Origin: Azospirillum lipoferum 4B
GTDB lineage: Bacteria > Pseudomonadota > Alphaproteobacteria > Azospirillales > Azospirillaceae
Direction: 5' to 3'
Assembly (NCBI RefSeq): GCF_000283655.1
Contig: NC_016622.1
Span: forward strand, 2,678,501 to 2,742,500
DNA: 64,000 nt
Shown here: positions 20,750-30,374 of the stretch, piece after piece
Layout: each line of letters opens with the position of its first letter
Numbering within the stretch: position 1 is the stretch's first letter
The notes under the pieces: model-generated
Database searches by the model: none
Told to the model about the DNA's origin: nothing
What the model saw: only the letters and a program-made list of their open reading frames with translations
Program-made: the position numbers and the translations under genes

Positions 20750-21208
20750 TCAGTTGGACGGGCTCGGCTCGTGCTGGGTCAGAAGCGCGTACATCGCGTC
20801 GCCGGATTGGGCGCCGCGCAGCTTTTCGCACATGGACTGGTCCCGCAGAAGGCGCGAGACACGGGCCAGAGCCTTCAAATGGTCTGCTCCCGCCTGTTCC
20901 GGGGCGAGGAGGAGGAAGATCAGATCGACCGGCTGCTCATCGATCGCGTCGAAATCGATGGGCCGCTCCAAGCGGGCGAAGACACCATGGACGCGGTCCA
21001 GGCTGGACAGCTTGCCGTGCGGGATGGCGATGCCATGACCCACGCCGGTCGTGCCCAGCCTTTCGCGCTCCAGAAGCACGTCGAAGATCGCCCGCTCGTG
21101 CTGACCGGTCAGCTCGGACGCTTTGCGCGCCATCTCCTGCAGGGCCTGCTTCTTGTTGCTGGCCTTCAGGTTCGGGAGGATGGCGTGCGGAGAGATGAGG
21201 TCGAGCAT
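20750..21208 (-). CDS. ptsN: PTS IIA-like nitrogen regulatory protein PtsN (EIIA-Ntr)
   Basis: Terminal phosphate acceptor of PTS-Ntr, 152 residues. The phospho-accepting His lies in GVGHGIAIPHGKL near residue 66, and the PTS_EIIA_2 fold continues with VDLIFLLLAPEQAGADHLKALARVSRLL. PtsN phosphorylation state tunes potassium transport, nitrogen and stringent responses in proteobacteria. ATG 21208 (MLDLISP) is the family start. It is last in the rpoN-hpf-ptsN run, the conserved order in proteobacteria, and a strong terminator follows. The upstream kinase PtsP is encoded at 13280-15598. Confidence 0.96.
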   Translation of the reverse strand: MLDLISPHAILPNLKASNKKQALQEMARKASELTGQHERAIFDVLLERERLGTTGVGHGIAIPHGKLSSLDRVHGVFARLERPIDFDAIDEQPVDLIFLLLAPEQAGADHLKALARVSRLLRDQSMCEKLRGAQSGDAMYALLTQHEPSPSN

Positions 21209-21242
21209 GACGCTTCTTGACCAGGGGGACGGGTCGGCGCCG

Positions 21243-21833
21243 TCAGGCGCCGGCCTTCTCCGCCGGATCGACCCAGCCGATGTTCCCGTCGGCACGGCGA
21301 TAGACCATGTTCAGGCGGCCGTGCGCACCGTTGTGGAACATCAGGGCGGGGGCCTGCGCCAGCTCCAGGCGCATCACCGCCTCGCTGACCGAAAGGGTGG
21401 CGATGCTCGTCTCCATCTCCGCCACGACCATCGGCTGGTGGGCGCCGTCGGCAACCGTCTCGACCTCGTCATGCTGCTCGTCGGCATCGGCCTCCAGCAC
21501 GCGGTAGTTGGCGGGCATGGCGGCGCCGTTCTCGGCCGCGTGGTGGTCGCGCAGGCGGCGCTTGTAGCGGCGCAGGCGCTTGGCCAGCTTTTCGCAGGCG
21601 ATGTCGAAGGCCGGATACGGCTCGGTGGCGTCACCGGCGCTCTGCAGCATGATGCCGCGGCCCACATGGGCCTGGATGTCGGCCTTGTAGAGGTGCGCGT
21701 CCTTGGTCAGGATCACGGTCGCTTCGATCGGCTTGTCGAAGTACTTGCCGACGACGGCGCTCAGGCTATCGGCCACATGGGTGCGCAGAGCGTCGCCCAC
21801 GTCGAGCTGCTTGCCTTTGACAGTGAGTTGCAT
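21243..21833 (-). CDS. hpf: Ribosome hibernation promoting factor, long form
   Basis: A 196-residue long HPF. The N-terminal S30AE domain (1-105: MQLTVKGKQLDVGDALRTHV, then the basic KLAKRLRRYKRRLRDHH) sits in the decoding channel; the C-terminal dimerisation domain (about 135-196: LSVSEAVMRLELAQAPALMF, NMVYRRADGNIGWVDP) forms 100S dimers. Located between rpoN and ptsN as in most proteobacteria. The ATG at 21833 gives the standard N-terminus; the open frame upstream is not family-like. Confidence 0.96.
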   Translation of the reverse strand: MQLTVKGKQLDVGDALRTHVADSLSAVVGKYFDKPIEATVILTKDAHLYKADIQAHVGRGIMLQSAGDATEPYPAFDIACEKLAKRLRRYKRRLRDHHAAENGAAMPANYRVLEADADEQHDEVETVADGAHQPMVVAEMETSIATLSVSEAVMRLELAQAPALMFHNGAHGRLNMVYRRADGNIGWVDPAEKAGA

Positions 21834-21971
21834 GGTGGAACGTTTCCAAAAAATTGGTCCGCTGGGGACGGTGTAGAGACGACGTGTGGAGATGCGGTCC
21901 ACCGCGTGCGGGCCGGGACGATAGGCAAGGGCTATCGGACTGTCAATCGAGCCCTCCCCCGCCCGACCTGC

Positions 21972-23588
21972 CTACATGCGTGACATCTTGGCACGGCGTC
22001 GCTGCACCGATGACGGTATTTTCATCGCTTCACGATACTTCGCGACCGTCCTTCGCGCAATGTCGATCCCTTCGGCACGGAGAATCTCCACCAGTTTGTC
22101 GTCCGACAGCACGTCGTCCGGCTTCTCGGCGTCGATCATCGTCTTGATGCGGTGCCGAACCGCTTCGGCCGAATGGGAGGCCTGGCCGTCCGCACCCTGG
22201 ATGGCCGAGGTGAAGAAATACTTCAGCTCGAACACGCCGCGCGGGGTCGCCATGAACTTGTTGGTGGTGACGCGGCTGACGGTGCTCTCATGCATGCCGA
22301 TGGCCTCGGCGATGTCGCGCAGGATCAGCGGCCGCAGATGCGAGACGCCATGGATGAAGAACGCGTCCTGCTGGCGGATGATCTCGCTTGCCACCTTCAG
22401 GATGGTGGTGGCGCGCTGGTGCAGCGACTTGACCAGCCAGTTCGCCGACTGGAAGCGTTCGGAGAGATACTCCTTGTCGGCCTTCGACTTGGCGCTGTCG
22501 GAGATGCGGGCGAAATAGCGGTGGTTGACCAGCACCCGCGGCAGCGTGTCCGGGTTCAGGTCGATCAGCCAGCCGCCGCCGGGATTGGCGCGCATCAGGA
22601 TGTCGGGGGTGACCAGCTGGGCCGGGGTGTGGTCGAAGGCCAGCGCCGGCTTCGGGTTCAGCTTGCGGATGTCGGCGACCATGTCGGCGACATCCTCGGC
22701 ATCGACGCCGCAGACCTTCATGATGGCCGGCAGGTTGCGGGCGGCCAGAAGCTCCAGATTGTCGAGCAGCGTCGCCATCGCCGGGTCCAGCCGGTTCTTC
22801 TCGCGCAGCTGGATGGCAAGGCATTCCTTCAGCGACCGCGCGAAGATGCCCGGCGGGTCGAAGCGCTGGCAGGCGGCCAGAACCCGCTCCACCCGGTCCG
22901 CCCCGCAGCCCAGCTGCTCGGCCAGCGCCTGGGCATCGAAGCCGACCAGCCAGCCGGCCTCGTCCAGCATGTCGATCAGCGCCAGCCCGATCAGCTGGTC
23001 GCCGAGGTCGGGCAGGTCGATCTTCAGCTGTTCGGTCAGGTGGTCGCGCAGGTTCTTTTCGCTGGTCAGCGTCGCTTCGAGGTTGCTGTCGTCATCCTCG
23101 AAACCGCTGCGGCCGCCGCGCTCGCCATAGGAGCCATAGACCTCGCTGCCGCCGTCCGAGCCGTCGGAAAAGCGGTCGTCGCCATAGACATTCTCGAAAT
23201 CGGTGTCGAGCGGCGCCTCCGACGAGGAGGCCATCGTGTCCGACGAGGTCATCTCCACCGTGTCGCGGGTGCGCCCGTCGCTTGGGGCCAGTCCGGGACC
23301 GTCGTCGCGGCCGTTCAGCCCGTCGATGCTGAGGCCGTTCGCCTCCATGCCGCCGGGACCGTCCAACCCGCCGGGCGCCTCGCCGCCGGCCCCGTCGCCC
23401 ACCGGGTCGCTGCCGCCGTCACTGGGGCCGCTGTCGCGCTCCAGCAACGGGTTCTGCTCGATCTCGCGGTCGACGAAGTCCGACAGTTCGATGTTCGACA
23501 GCTGCAGCAGCTTGATCGCCTGCTGCAGCTGCGGCGTCATCACCAGTGTCTGGGCTTGTCGAAGGTCGAGACGTTGAGCAAGCGCCAT
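21972..23588 (-). CDS. rpoN: RNA polymerase sigma-54 factor
   Basis: Sigma-54 (538 residues) for nitrogen-regulated and other enhancer-dependent promoters. Region I is the Gln/Leu-rich start QRLDLRQAQTLVMTPQLQQA; region II is the acidic Gly/Asp/Ser-rich linker (about 55-155); the core-binding and HTH parts follow, ending with the RpoN box ARRTVAKYREAM and the basic tail QRRRAKMSRM. It lies between lptB (33 bases upstream) and hpf, the standard proteobacterial context. Confidence 0.98.
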   Translation of the reverse strand: MALAQRLDLRQAQTLVMTPQLQQAIKLLQLSNIELSDFVDREIEQNPLLERDSGPSDGGSDPVGDGAGGEAPGGLDGPGGMEANGLSIDGLNGRDDGPGLAPSDGRTRDTVEMTSSDTMASSSEAPLDTDFENVYGDDRFSDGSDGGSEVYGSYGERGGRSGFEDDDSNLEATLTSEKNLRDHLTEQLKIDLPDLGDQLIGLALIDMLDEAGWLVGFDAQALAEQLGCGADRVERVLAACQRFDPPGIFARSLKECLAIQLREKNRLDPAMATLLDNLELLAARNLPAIMKVCGVDAEDVADMVADIRKLNPKPALAFDHTPAQLVTPDILMRANPGGGWLIDLNPDTLPRVLVNHRYFARISDSAKSKADKEYLSERFQSANWLVKSLHQRATTILKVASEIIRQQDAFFIHGVSHLRPLILRDIAEAIGMHESTVSRVTTNKFMATPRGVFELKYFFTSAIQGADGQASHSAEAVRHRIKTMIDAEKPDDVLSDDKLVEILRAEGIDIARRTVAKYREAMKIPSSVQRRRAKMSRM

Positions 23589-23621
23589 GGCTGTTGAACC
23601 GGGACCAGTGGAAACGGAGGG

Positions 23622-24409
<788 letters not shown>

Positions 24410-24413
<4 letters not shown>

Positions 24414-25279
24414 GGCTTCTTGCCTGCCGCGCCGGGCTGGTCGCCGGTCTTCTCGGCGGGGATCAGCAGGCCGCTGACCCGGCCGCCGGCATCGCGGCCG
24501 GCGATGACGCGGTTGATCTTGGTGTTCATGTTCATCTCGGCGGCTTCGCCGTTCAGCTGGTTGTCGCCGCGGGTGATGCGGACATTGCCGATCAGCACCG
24601 CGACATTGTCGGCCACCGAATAGACCAGCTTGTCCGACAGCGCCACATCGGTGGGGGTGGTGACGATGACACTGCCGGAGCCGTCGATCCGCTCCATCTG
24701 GGTGGTGCCGTCCGGCAGCTTCTTCAGCCGGCCGATCAGCACGTCGGCACGCAGCCGGTCGGTGCCGCGCACCGCCACCGCGTCGCCGCGCGCCACCGTC
24801 AGCTCGCGCGCCTCGTAATATTCCAGGCTGTCGCGGGCGGTGATCACGTCCTTGGTGGTGACCAGCCTCAGATCCTTGCCGGTGACGACGGCGACCTGCT
24901 TGTCGACGTCATAGACGCCATGGTCGCCGAACACCTGCTGGGTCGGGCTGACGATGCGGACATTGCCGTCGGCCACCAGCTGGAACACCTCGTTCCCCTT
25001 GCCGGGCACCTCGCGGTAATAGGCGGTCAGCACGTCGGCGAAGACGGTCGAGTCGTTGCGCTTGGCCGAGGCGTTGCCGCGCGCCACATAGGCGCGCACG
25101 TCCTGGTGCCATTCGATCGCCTGGTCGGCGTTGATCTCGACCGGCTGCTTGCCGCCCATGCCGGGCAGTCCCTGGGCGATGGCGGGAGCGGCGAACAGCA
25201 GCCCGGCGGCCAGCGCCGCGGCGGCCGGGATCGCCGACAGGGAGAAGACGGTTCTGGACGGCGACCGTTTGGACGTCAC
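24410..25279 (-). CDS. lptA: LPS transport periplasmic protein LptA
   Basis: Periplasmic bridge protein (289 residues) that carries LPS from LptC to LptDE. A signal peptide (about 1-35, hydrophobic core IPAAAALAAGLLFAAP, cut after AIAQ-like site) precedes an OstA/LptA jellyroll whose repeats VEINADQAIEW, VFADVLTAYY and ITRGDNQLNGEAAEM are visible. It is longer than E. coli LptA (185), as usual in alphaproteobacteria, with a second half containing further OstA-like strands. Four-base overlaps join it to lptC and lptB. Confidence 0.93.
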
Positions 25280-26022
25280 GGCTTCTTGCTCCCGGGGCGT
25301 TCGGCGGCCTGGACCTCGGCCTTCGACTGGTTGAGGAAGACGACATTCTTGCCGCGGTCCGTCATGCGGAAGCCCTTGGCGTTGATCTCGCCCTGCGGAC
25401 CCTGGCCGGCCACCGCCTGGTCGCCCCAGGCGTTGCCCTTGCGGATGTCGGCCTCGGCCTCGCTGGTGGTGAACTCGTTGCCGTCGTCGCGCAGGACATG
25501 GACGTTGCCGCGCATCAGCAGGATACCGGTGGCCTGATTGTACCAGCCCTTGTCGGACCGCATGGTCACCCAGGTGCCGGCGGTCTCGGTCATCTCCGCC
25601 TGCGGCTCGTCCAGCAGGACGATGTCGGGCTGGTCGGTCGATTTGTCGGCCTTGGCCGCCACCAGCGAGAAGGGCTGGTTGTGTTCGTCCAGGCTGAAAT
25701 AGCGCGGCTTCAGCATCTCGCTCTGCCCGGCATCGGCGGAGATGCGCGGGGTCGGCGGGCTGTTCAGCGACGGCCAGGCGGCCAGCAGAGCCACCATCGC
25801 CAGCGCCGCCGCCGGAAGCGCGAACTTCAGGGCCGAGACGAAACGGCTGTGGAACCGGCTGACCGGGCGGGTGTCACGCCGCCGGTGCGCACGCAGCACG
25901 GCCGGCGGCTCCGCCGGGCCATGGGCCGCGGCGGACACGCGGCGATCCTCTCCGCCGGCAGACGGGGCTGCGGGCGGGGCGGTTCCGCTGCGGTCGGGGC
26001 TGCGCAGGTCGTCCAGGCTCAA
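25276..26022 (-). CDS. lptC: LPS export protein LptC
   Basis: A 248-residue bitopic inner-membrane protein that receives LPS from LptBFG. A cytoplasmic N-terminus of about 60 residues, unusually long, is followed by one membrane helix (LKFALPAAALAMVALLAAW, about 66-85) and an LptC beta domain (PRYFSLDEHNQPFSLVA, then GTWVTMRSDKGWYNQ and ILLMRGNVHVLRDDGN). The stop overlaps the lptA start. KdsD lies 52 bases upstream in the same direction. Confidence 0.92.
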   Translation of the reverse strand: MSLDDLRSPDRSGTAPPAAPSAGGEDRRVSAAAHGPAEPPAVLRAHRRRDTRPVSRFHSRFVSALKFALPAAALAMVALLAAWPSLNSPPTPRISADAGQSEMLKPRYFSLDEHNQPFSLVAAKADKSTDQPDIVLLDEPQAEMTETAGTWVTMRSDKGWYNQATGILLMRGNVHVLRDDGNEFTTSEAEADIRKGNAWGDQAVAGQGPQGEINAKGFRMTDRGKNVVFLNQSKAEVQAAERPGSKKP

Positions 26023-26074
26023 CTCTTTGTCCCTCCGGCTCGGCGCTTGGCTTCCATAATGGACAGGAACGCGG

Positions 26075-27124
26075 TCAGGCGGCGCCCGCGCGCAGGCAAT
26101 CGTGGATGTGCACGATGCCCAGCGGCCGGTCGTCCTCGATCACGAACAGGGTGGTGATCTTCTTCTCGTTCATCTCCCGCAGCGCCTCGACGATCAACGC
26201 CTTCGGGCGGATGGTCTTGGGCCGCGGCGACATGATGCTGTCGGCGCGCTCCGCCAGAAGCTCCGGCGTCAGATGACGGCGCACGTCGCCGTCGGTGATG
26301 ATCCCGACCAGCACGCCCGCCTCGTCGGTCACCCCGACGCAGCCGAGCCGCTTGGCCGTCATCTCGAAGATGACGTCGGACAGCGGCGAGTCAAGGCGGC
26401 ACAGGGGCAAATCGGTCCCCTTGTGCATGATGTCCGTCACCTTCAGCAGGGCGCGGCCCAGCTGTCCGCCGGGGTGGAACTCGCGGAAATCGGCGGCGGA
26501 GAAGCCGCGCCGTTCCAGCAGCGCCACGGCGATGGCGTCGCCCAGCGCCAGCATCATGGTGGTGGAGGTGGTGGGCGCCAGCCCCAGCGGGCAGGCCTCC
26601 GGCACCGGCGGCAGGACCAGCGCCACGTCCGACTGCTCGGCCAGCGAGGAGGCGGCCCGGCGGGTCATGCCGATCAGCGGGATGCCGAAGCGGCGGGTGT
26701 AGGCGATGATGTCGGCCAGCTCGTGCGTCTCGCCCGAATTGGACAGCGCCACCACCGCGTCGTTCTTCGCGATCATGCCGAGGTCGCCGTGGCTCGCCTC
26801 GCCCGGATGGACGAAGAAGGCCGGCGTGCCGGTGGAGGCCATGGTCGCGGCGATCTTGCGGGCGACATGGCCCGACTTGCCCATGCCGGTGACGACCACC
26901 CGGCCTTCGATGCCGTGCAGCAGGTCGAGCGCCTGCAGGAAGGCGCCGTCGAGGCTGTCCGCCAGCGCCACCAGCGCATCGGCCTCCGTCCGCAGGACGC
27001 GGGTGGCGCAGGCGAGGTCGCGGTTCTCCACGGCGCTCGACTCCGTCGAGGCGGCGGAGCCGTCGGTCATGCCGGCGGTCAGGCTGGACGTGATAACGCT
27101 GGTCAAGGCGGTCATGCCTTCCAT
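26075..27124 (-). CDS. kdsD: Arabinose-5-phosphate isomerase KdsD/KpsF
   Basis: Interconverts ribulose-5-phosphate and arabinose-5-phosphate, the first step to Kdo for LPS. Of its 349 residues the first 40 are variable; a SIS domain (VVVTGMGKSGHVARKIAATM, VVALSNSGETHELADII) is followed by two CBS domains (about 235-345, GVLVGIITDGDVRR and LFVIEDDRPLGIVHIHDCL). Placement next to lptCAB is the usual one. An ATG three codons downstream is an alternative start. Confidence 0.95.
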   Translation of the reverse strand: MEGMTALTSVITSSLTAGMTDGSAASTESSAVENRDLACATRVLRTEADALVALADSLDGAFLQALDLLHGIEGRVVVTGMGKSGHVARKIAATMASTGTPAFFVHPGEASHGDLGMIAKNDAVVALSNSGETHELADIIAYTRRFGIPLIGMTRRAASSLAEQSDVALVLPPVPEACPLGLAPTTSTTMMLALGDAIAVALLERRGFSAADFREFHPGGQLGRALLKVTDIMHKGTDLPLCRLDSPLSDVIFEMTAKRLGCVGVTDEAGVLVGIITDGDVRRHLTPELLAERADSIMSPRPKTIRPKALIVEALREMNEKKITTLFVIEDDRPLGIVHIHDCLRAGAA

Positions 27125-27297
27125 TCAAAAGGCCCGATAGGCAGGCCGTTCACAAACACGCGCCCGCCCGGATGGCTCCCGGCAGGCGCGTGATGCAGTA
27201 TGCCCCCCGTGGGGCGCCGGGTCAAATCGACGGCCGGTCAGGGGAGGGGCGAGCATCCCGAGCTTTCCAAGCAGGAAAGCTCCGATAAAATCTGCGT

Positions 27298-27924
27298 TCA
27301 GTGCGCCAAAATGTCCGGGTTTTCCCAGCCGCCGAGGTCCAGTTCGCCGCGGGCCGGCAGGAAGTCGAAGCAGGCCTGGGCCAGATGGGTGCGTCCCTCG
27401 CGCGCCAGCATGACGTCCAGCTTCGCCTTCAGGTCATGCAGGTGCAGCACGTCCGACGCCGCATACTTCATCTGGTCGGTGGTCAGCTCCGGCGCGCCCC
27501 AGTCGGAGGACTGCTGCTGCTTGGAGATTTCCACCCCCAGCAGGTCCTTGCACAGATCCTTCAGGCCATGGCGGTCGGTGAAGGTGCGGACCAGCTTGGA
27601 GGCGACCTTGGTGCAATAGACCGGCCGGCAGCCGACGCCCAGATAGGCCTTCATCACCGCCACGTCGAAGCGGGCGAAGTGGAACAGCTTGGTCACGCCG
27701 GGATCGGTCAGCAGACGCTTCAGGTTCGGCGCCTCGTACTGGCCGGGACGGAACTGCACCAGATGGACCGCACCGTCGCCGGCCGACAGCTGCACCAGGC
27801 AGAGGCGGTCGCGGTGGGGGTTCAGCCCCATGGTCTCGGTGTCGATGGCAACGCAGTTGTCGCGGGCGCCGGCGGCAAGGTCGAGGCCGTCGGGGAGGTC
27901 GCCGTCATGAAGGTCGATGGGCAT
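27298..27924 (-). CDS. rnd: Ribonuclease D (short, DEDDy 3'-5' exonuclease)
   Basis: A 208-residue protein consisting of the DEDD exonuclease domain alone, without the HRDC domains of E. coli RNase D, as is common in alphaproteobacteria. Catalytic motifs: VAIDTETMGL (Exo I), LFHFARFDVAVM (Exo II), and YAASDVLHLHDL (Exo III with the Tyr of the DEDDy class). Its role is trimming of stable RNA 3' ends; notably, a tRNA-Leu gene lies immediately upstream in the same direction. ATG 27924 begins the family-like MPIDLHDGDLP. Confidence 0.9.
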   Translation of the reverse strand: MPIDLHDGDLPDGLDLAAGARDNCVAIDTETMGLNPHRDRLCLVQLSAGDGAVHLVQFRPGQYEAPNLKRLLTDPGVTKLFHFARFDVAVMKAYLGVGCRPVYCTKVASKLVRTFTDRHGLKDLCKDLLGVEISKQQQSSDWGAPELTTDQMKYAASDVLHLHDLKAKLDVMLAREGRTHLAQACFDFLPARGELDLGGWENPDILAH

Positions 27925-28043
27925 GGTCGTTTCCCGGTGGTCAGGCCCCCGGCCACGGACCCTAGAAACGACGAACGCCGCTCTGCACTGCCTCCCTCTC
28001 GATCGAGGGAGCTGTGCATGCGGCGCAGCCGGGTAGAAAGAAA

Positions 28044-28130
28044 TGGTGCCCAGGAGAAGACTCGAACTTCCACGACATTTCTGCCACAGGTACCTGAAAC
28101 CTGCGCGTCTACCAATTCCGCCACCTGGGC
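28044..28130 (-). tRNA. tRNA-Leu (anticodon CAG)
   Basis: Class II tRNA of 87 bases including an encoded CCA end (28044-28046). Acceptor GCCCAGG pairs with CCTGGGC; the D arm contains GGAATTGGTAGAC; the anticodon stem CAGGT/ACCTG encloses loop TTCAGGT, giving CAG; a variable arm is followed by the T arm with GTTCGAGTC. Position 73 is A, correct for leucine. Confidence 0.96.
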
Positions 28131-28154
28131 TCGGTGCTCGGTGTGTGGGCGGTT

Positions 28155-28182
28155 GTTTAATGATCCGGCCGGGGGGCGTCAA
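28155..28182 (-). promoter_or_regulatory. Candidate promoter of tRNA-Leu
   Basis: On the minus strand TTGACG (28182-28177), a 16-base spacer and TTAAAC (28160-28155), 25 bases before the mature tRNA 5' end. The -35 is a strong match; the -10 is weak, as is common in alphaproteobacteria. Confidence 0.45.
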
Positions 28183-28420
28183 CAGCTTTTTTCCAACCCC
28201 TTCATTTTTTTGTCGCATCGCGGGTTTTCACCCCATCGCCGGCAGCCGCGGCAATGCAGTCCCTAGATTGGCGGCGGTCCATTCGCTATAAGCATGCCCG
28301 CAGTTCCAGCAGTCCTCATGGCGACACACAGTCGGACGACGCGCGGGGGCGCGCGGCAACGGCGGGAGAACCGCCGCGCGCAAGCCCCGGTACGGCGCGC
28401 AACGACACGGGAGACGGTCG

Positions 28421-29392
28421 ATGTCCTATCGCACTCAGGTTATCACGGTGTTCGGCGGTTCGGGCTTCATCGGCCGCCACCTGATCCGGCGCCTCGCCCG
28501 GTCGGGCGCGCAAATCCGCATCGCCACCCGCAATCCGGGCAAGGCCACCTTCCTGAAGACGGCCGGCGCCGTCGGCCAGATCGTGCCCTTCGCCACCGAC
28601 TGCACCAAGGACGAGTCGGTCGCCCGCGCCGTGCAGGGCGCGGACATCGTCATCAACCTGCTGGGCGTGCTGTACGAGCGCGGGAGCCAGAGCTTCCAGG
28701 GCGTGCATGTCGATGCCGCGGCCCGCATCGCCCGTCTGGCCGCCGCCAACGGCGTCAACCGGCTGATCCAGATTTCCGCCATCGGCGCCGACGCCAATTC
28801 CCCCTCCTCCTACGCCCGTTCCAAGGCGGCTGGCGAGCAGGCGGTGCTGTCCGCCTTCCCGGCGGCGACGATCCTGCGCCCCAGCATCGTCTTCGGGCCG
28901 GAGGACAACTTCTTCAACAAGTTCGCCGCGATGGCGCAGAAGGCCCCTGCCCTGCCGCTGATCGGCGGCGGCAAGACCCGTTTCCAGCCGGTCTATGTCG
29001 GCAATCTGGCCGATGCCGTCGTCGCCGCGCTGGAGAGCGACGACAGCCGCGGCAAGACCTACGAGCTGGGCGGCCCGCGCGTCTACAGCTTCCGCGAATT
29101 GCTGGAGCTGACGCAGAAGGACATCCAGCGTCACCGCCCGCTGGTGACCATCCCCTGGAACATCGCCGAATCGCTGGCCGGCTTCCTGGAGAAGGTGCCG
29201 GTGCTGGCCCCGGCGCTGACCCGCGACCAAGTGGCGCTGCTGCGGCAGGACAACGTCGTCTCGCCGACCGCGCTCGGCTTCAAGGACCTGGGCATCACCG
29301 AGCTCGCCACCTGCGAGGTGATCCTGCCGACCTACCTGTCGCGCTTCATCGTCGGCGGCAAGTACAACAGCCTGACCGGCAACGCGCACTGA
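28421..29392 (+). CDS. NDUFA9-like complex I-associated NAD(P)-binding protein
   Basis: An atypical short-chain dehydrogenase (323 residues) resembling mitochondrial complex I subunit NDUFA9 and its alphaproteobacterial homologues. The nucleotide loop is TVFGGSGFIGRHLIRRL at the N-terminus; the LIQISAIGAD and SSYARSKAAGE segments occupy the positions of the SDR Ser and YxxxK; ILRPSIVFGPEDNFFNKFA is typical. In mitochondria the protein supports complex I assembly with bound NADPH; whether the bacterial one binds complex I is unproven. A strong terminator follows 26 bases after the stop. Confidence 0.9.
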   Translation: MSYRTQVITVFGGSGFIGRHLIRRLARSGAQIRIATRNPGKATFLKTAGAVGQIVPFATDCTKDESVARAVQGADIVINLLGVLYERGSQSFQGVHVDAAARIARLAAANGVNRLIQISAIGADANSPSSYARSKAAGEQAVLSAFPAATILRPSIVFGPEDNFFNKFAAMAQKAPALPLIGGGKTRFQPVYVGNLADAVVAALESDDSRGKTYELGGPRVYSFRELLELTQKDIQRHRPLVTIPWNIAESLAGFLEKVPVLAPALTRDQVALLRQDNVVSPTALGFKDLGITELATCEVILPTYLSRFIVGGKYNSLTGNAH

Positions 29393-29418
29393 GCGGCGGG
29401 ACCGGTTCCGTGACTCCC

Positions 29419-29448
29419 GAAAGCCCCGGCCCCTGCGCCGGGGCTTTC
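29419..29448 (+). terminator. Terminator hairpin after the NDUFA9-like gene
   Basis: Perfect 12-bp arms GAAAGCCCCGGC / GCCGGGGCTTTC around a six-base loop. The right arm ends in TTTC; there is no longer U-tract. Compact GC-rich stems of this AAAGCCCC type are usual terminators in this group. Confidence 0.75.
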
Positions 29449-29465
29449 GCATTGGAGCTTTGGCG

Positions 29466-30263
29466 GTGACGAGGCTGCGCGCGCTCGCCTCCTTCGCCGG
29501 CGGCGCCGTCATCGGCACGCTGGGCGGCCTGATCGGGCTGGGCGGGGCCGAGTTCCGGCTTCCCCTGCTGGTCGGCGCCTTCCGCTTCGCGGTGCTCGAC
29601 GCCGTCATCCTGAACAAGGCGATGAGCCTCGTCGTCGTCGCCGCCGCCCTTCCCTTCCGGGCCGGCGCGGTCCCGCTCGGCCTCGTCGCCGCCAACGGGA
29701 CGGTGATCGTCAACCTGCTGGCCGGCAGCCTGCTGGGCGCCTGGATCGGGGCGGGTTGGGCGATGCGGATGGACGCCGCCCGGCTGCACCGGGTGATCGC
29801 CCTGCTTCTCATACTGATCGCCGGCGCCCTGCTGTTCGGCCACGGTGCCGCAGGTGGCGGATCGCCGCTGGACGGGCTGGCGCTGGACGGGCTGGCGCTG
29901 ATCGCCGCCGGGACCGCCGTCGGCTTCGCCATCGGCGTGGTCGCCTCCATCCTGGGCGTGGCCGGCGGCGAGCTGCTGATTCCGACGCTGGTCCTGCTGT
30001 TCGGCGTCGACGTCAAGCTGGCGGGCAGCCTGTCCCTGGCGATCAGCCTGCCGACCATGATCGCCGGCTTCTCCCGCTACGCCCGCGACCGCAGCCTGTC
30101 CGTGCTGGCCCGCAACCGCCGATTCGTGCTGCTGATGGCGGCGGGATCGCTGGCCGGCGCCTTCATCGGCGGCCGGCTGCTGGGCATCGTGCCGGAGTCG
30201 GTCCTGCTGCCGGTCCTGTCGGCGATCCTGCTGCTGTCGGCCGCCAAGATGTGGCGGCACTGA
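29466..30263 (+). CDS. TauE/SafE family membrane protein (putative sulfite/anion exporter)
   Basis: A polytopic protein of 265 residues with about eight hydrophobic helices and the paired TauE repeats: GGLIGLGGAEFRLPLL in the first half and VVASILGVAGGELLIPTLVLLFG in the second. Family members export sulfite, sulfoacetate or similar anions, but most are uncharacterised. GTG 29466 is chosen because GGAG stands eight bases upstream; a TTG two codons earlier lies too close to it. There is no neighbour that indicates a substrate. Confidence 0.88.
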   Translation: MTRLRALASFAGGAVIGTLGGLIGLGGAEFRLPLLVGAFRFAVLDAVILNKAMSLVVVAAALPFRAGAVPLGLVAANGTVIVNLLAGSLLGAWIGAGWAMRMDAARLHRVIALLLILIAGALLFGHGAAGGGSPLDGLALDGLALIAAGTAVGFAIGVVASILGVAGGELLIPTLVLLFGVDVKLAGSLSLAISLPTMIAGFSRYARDRSLSVLARNRRFVLLMAAGSLAGAFIGGRLLGIVPESVLLPVLSAILLLSAAKMWRH

Positions 30264-30374
30264 GAGTTTCCGCAGGGTTCCGCCCGCTTCCGGCATGGCA
30301 CGCCTGCCGCTTCCCTGCTTGATTTCGCCGCTGGCCGCCGTCATGTCGGCAGTTCAACAGAGACGGGACGGGCG

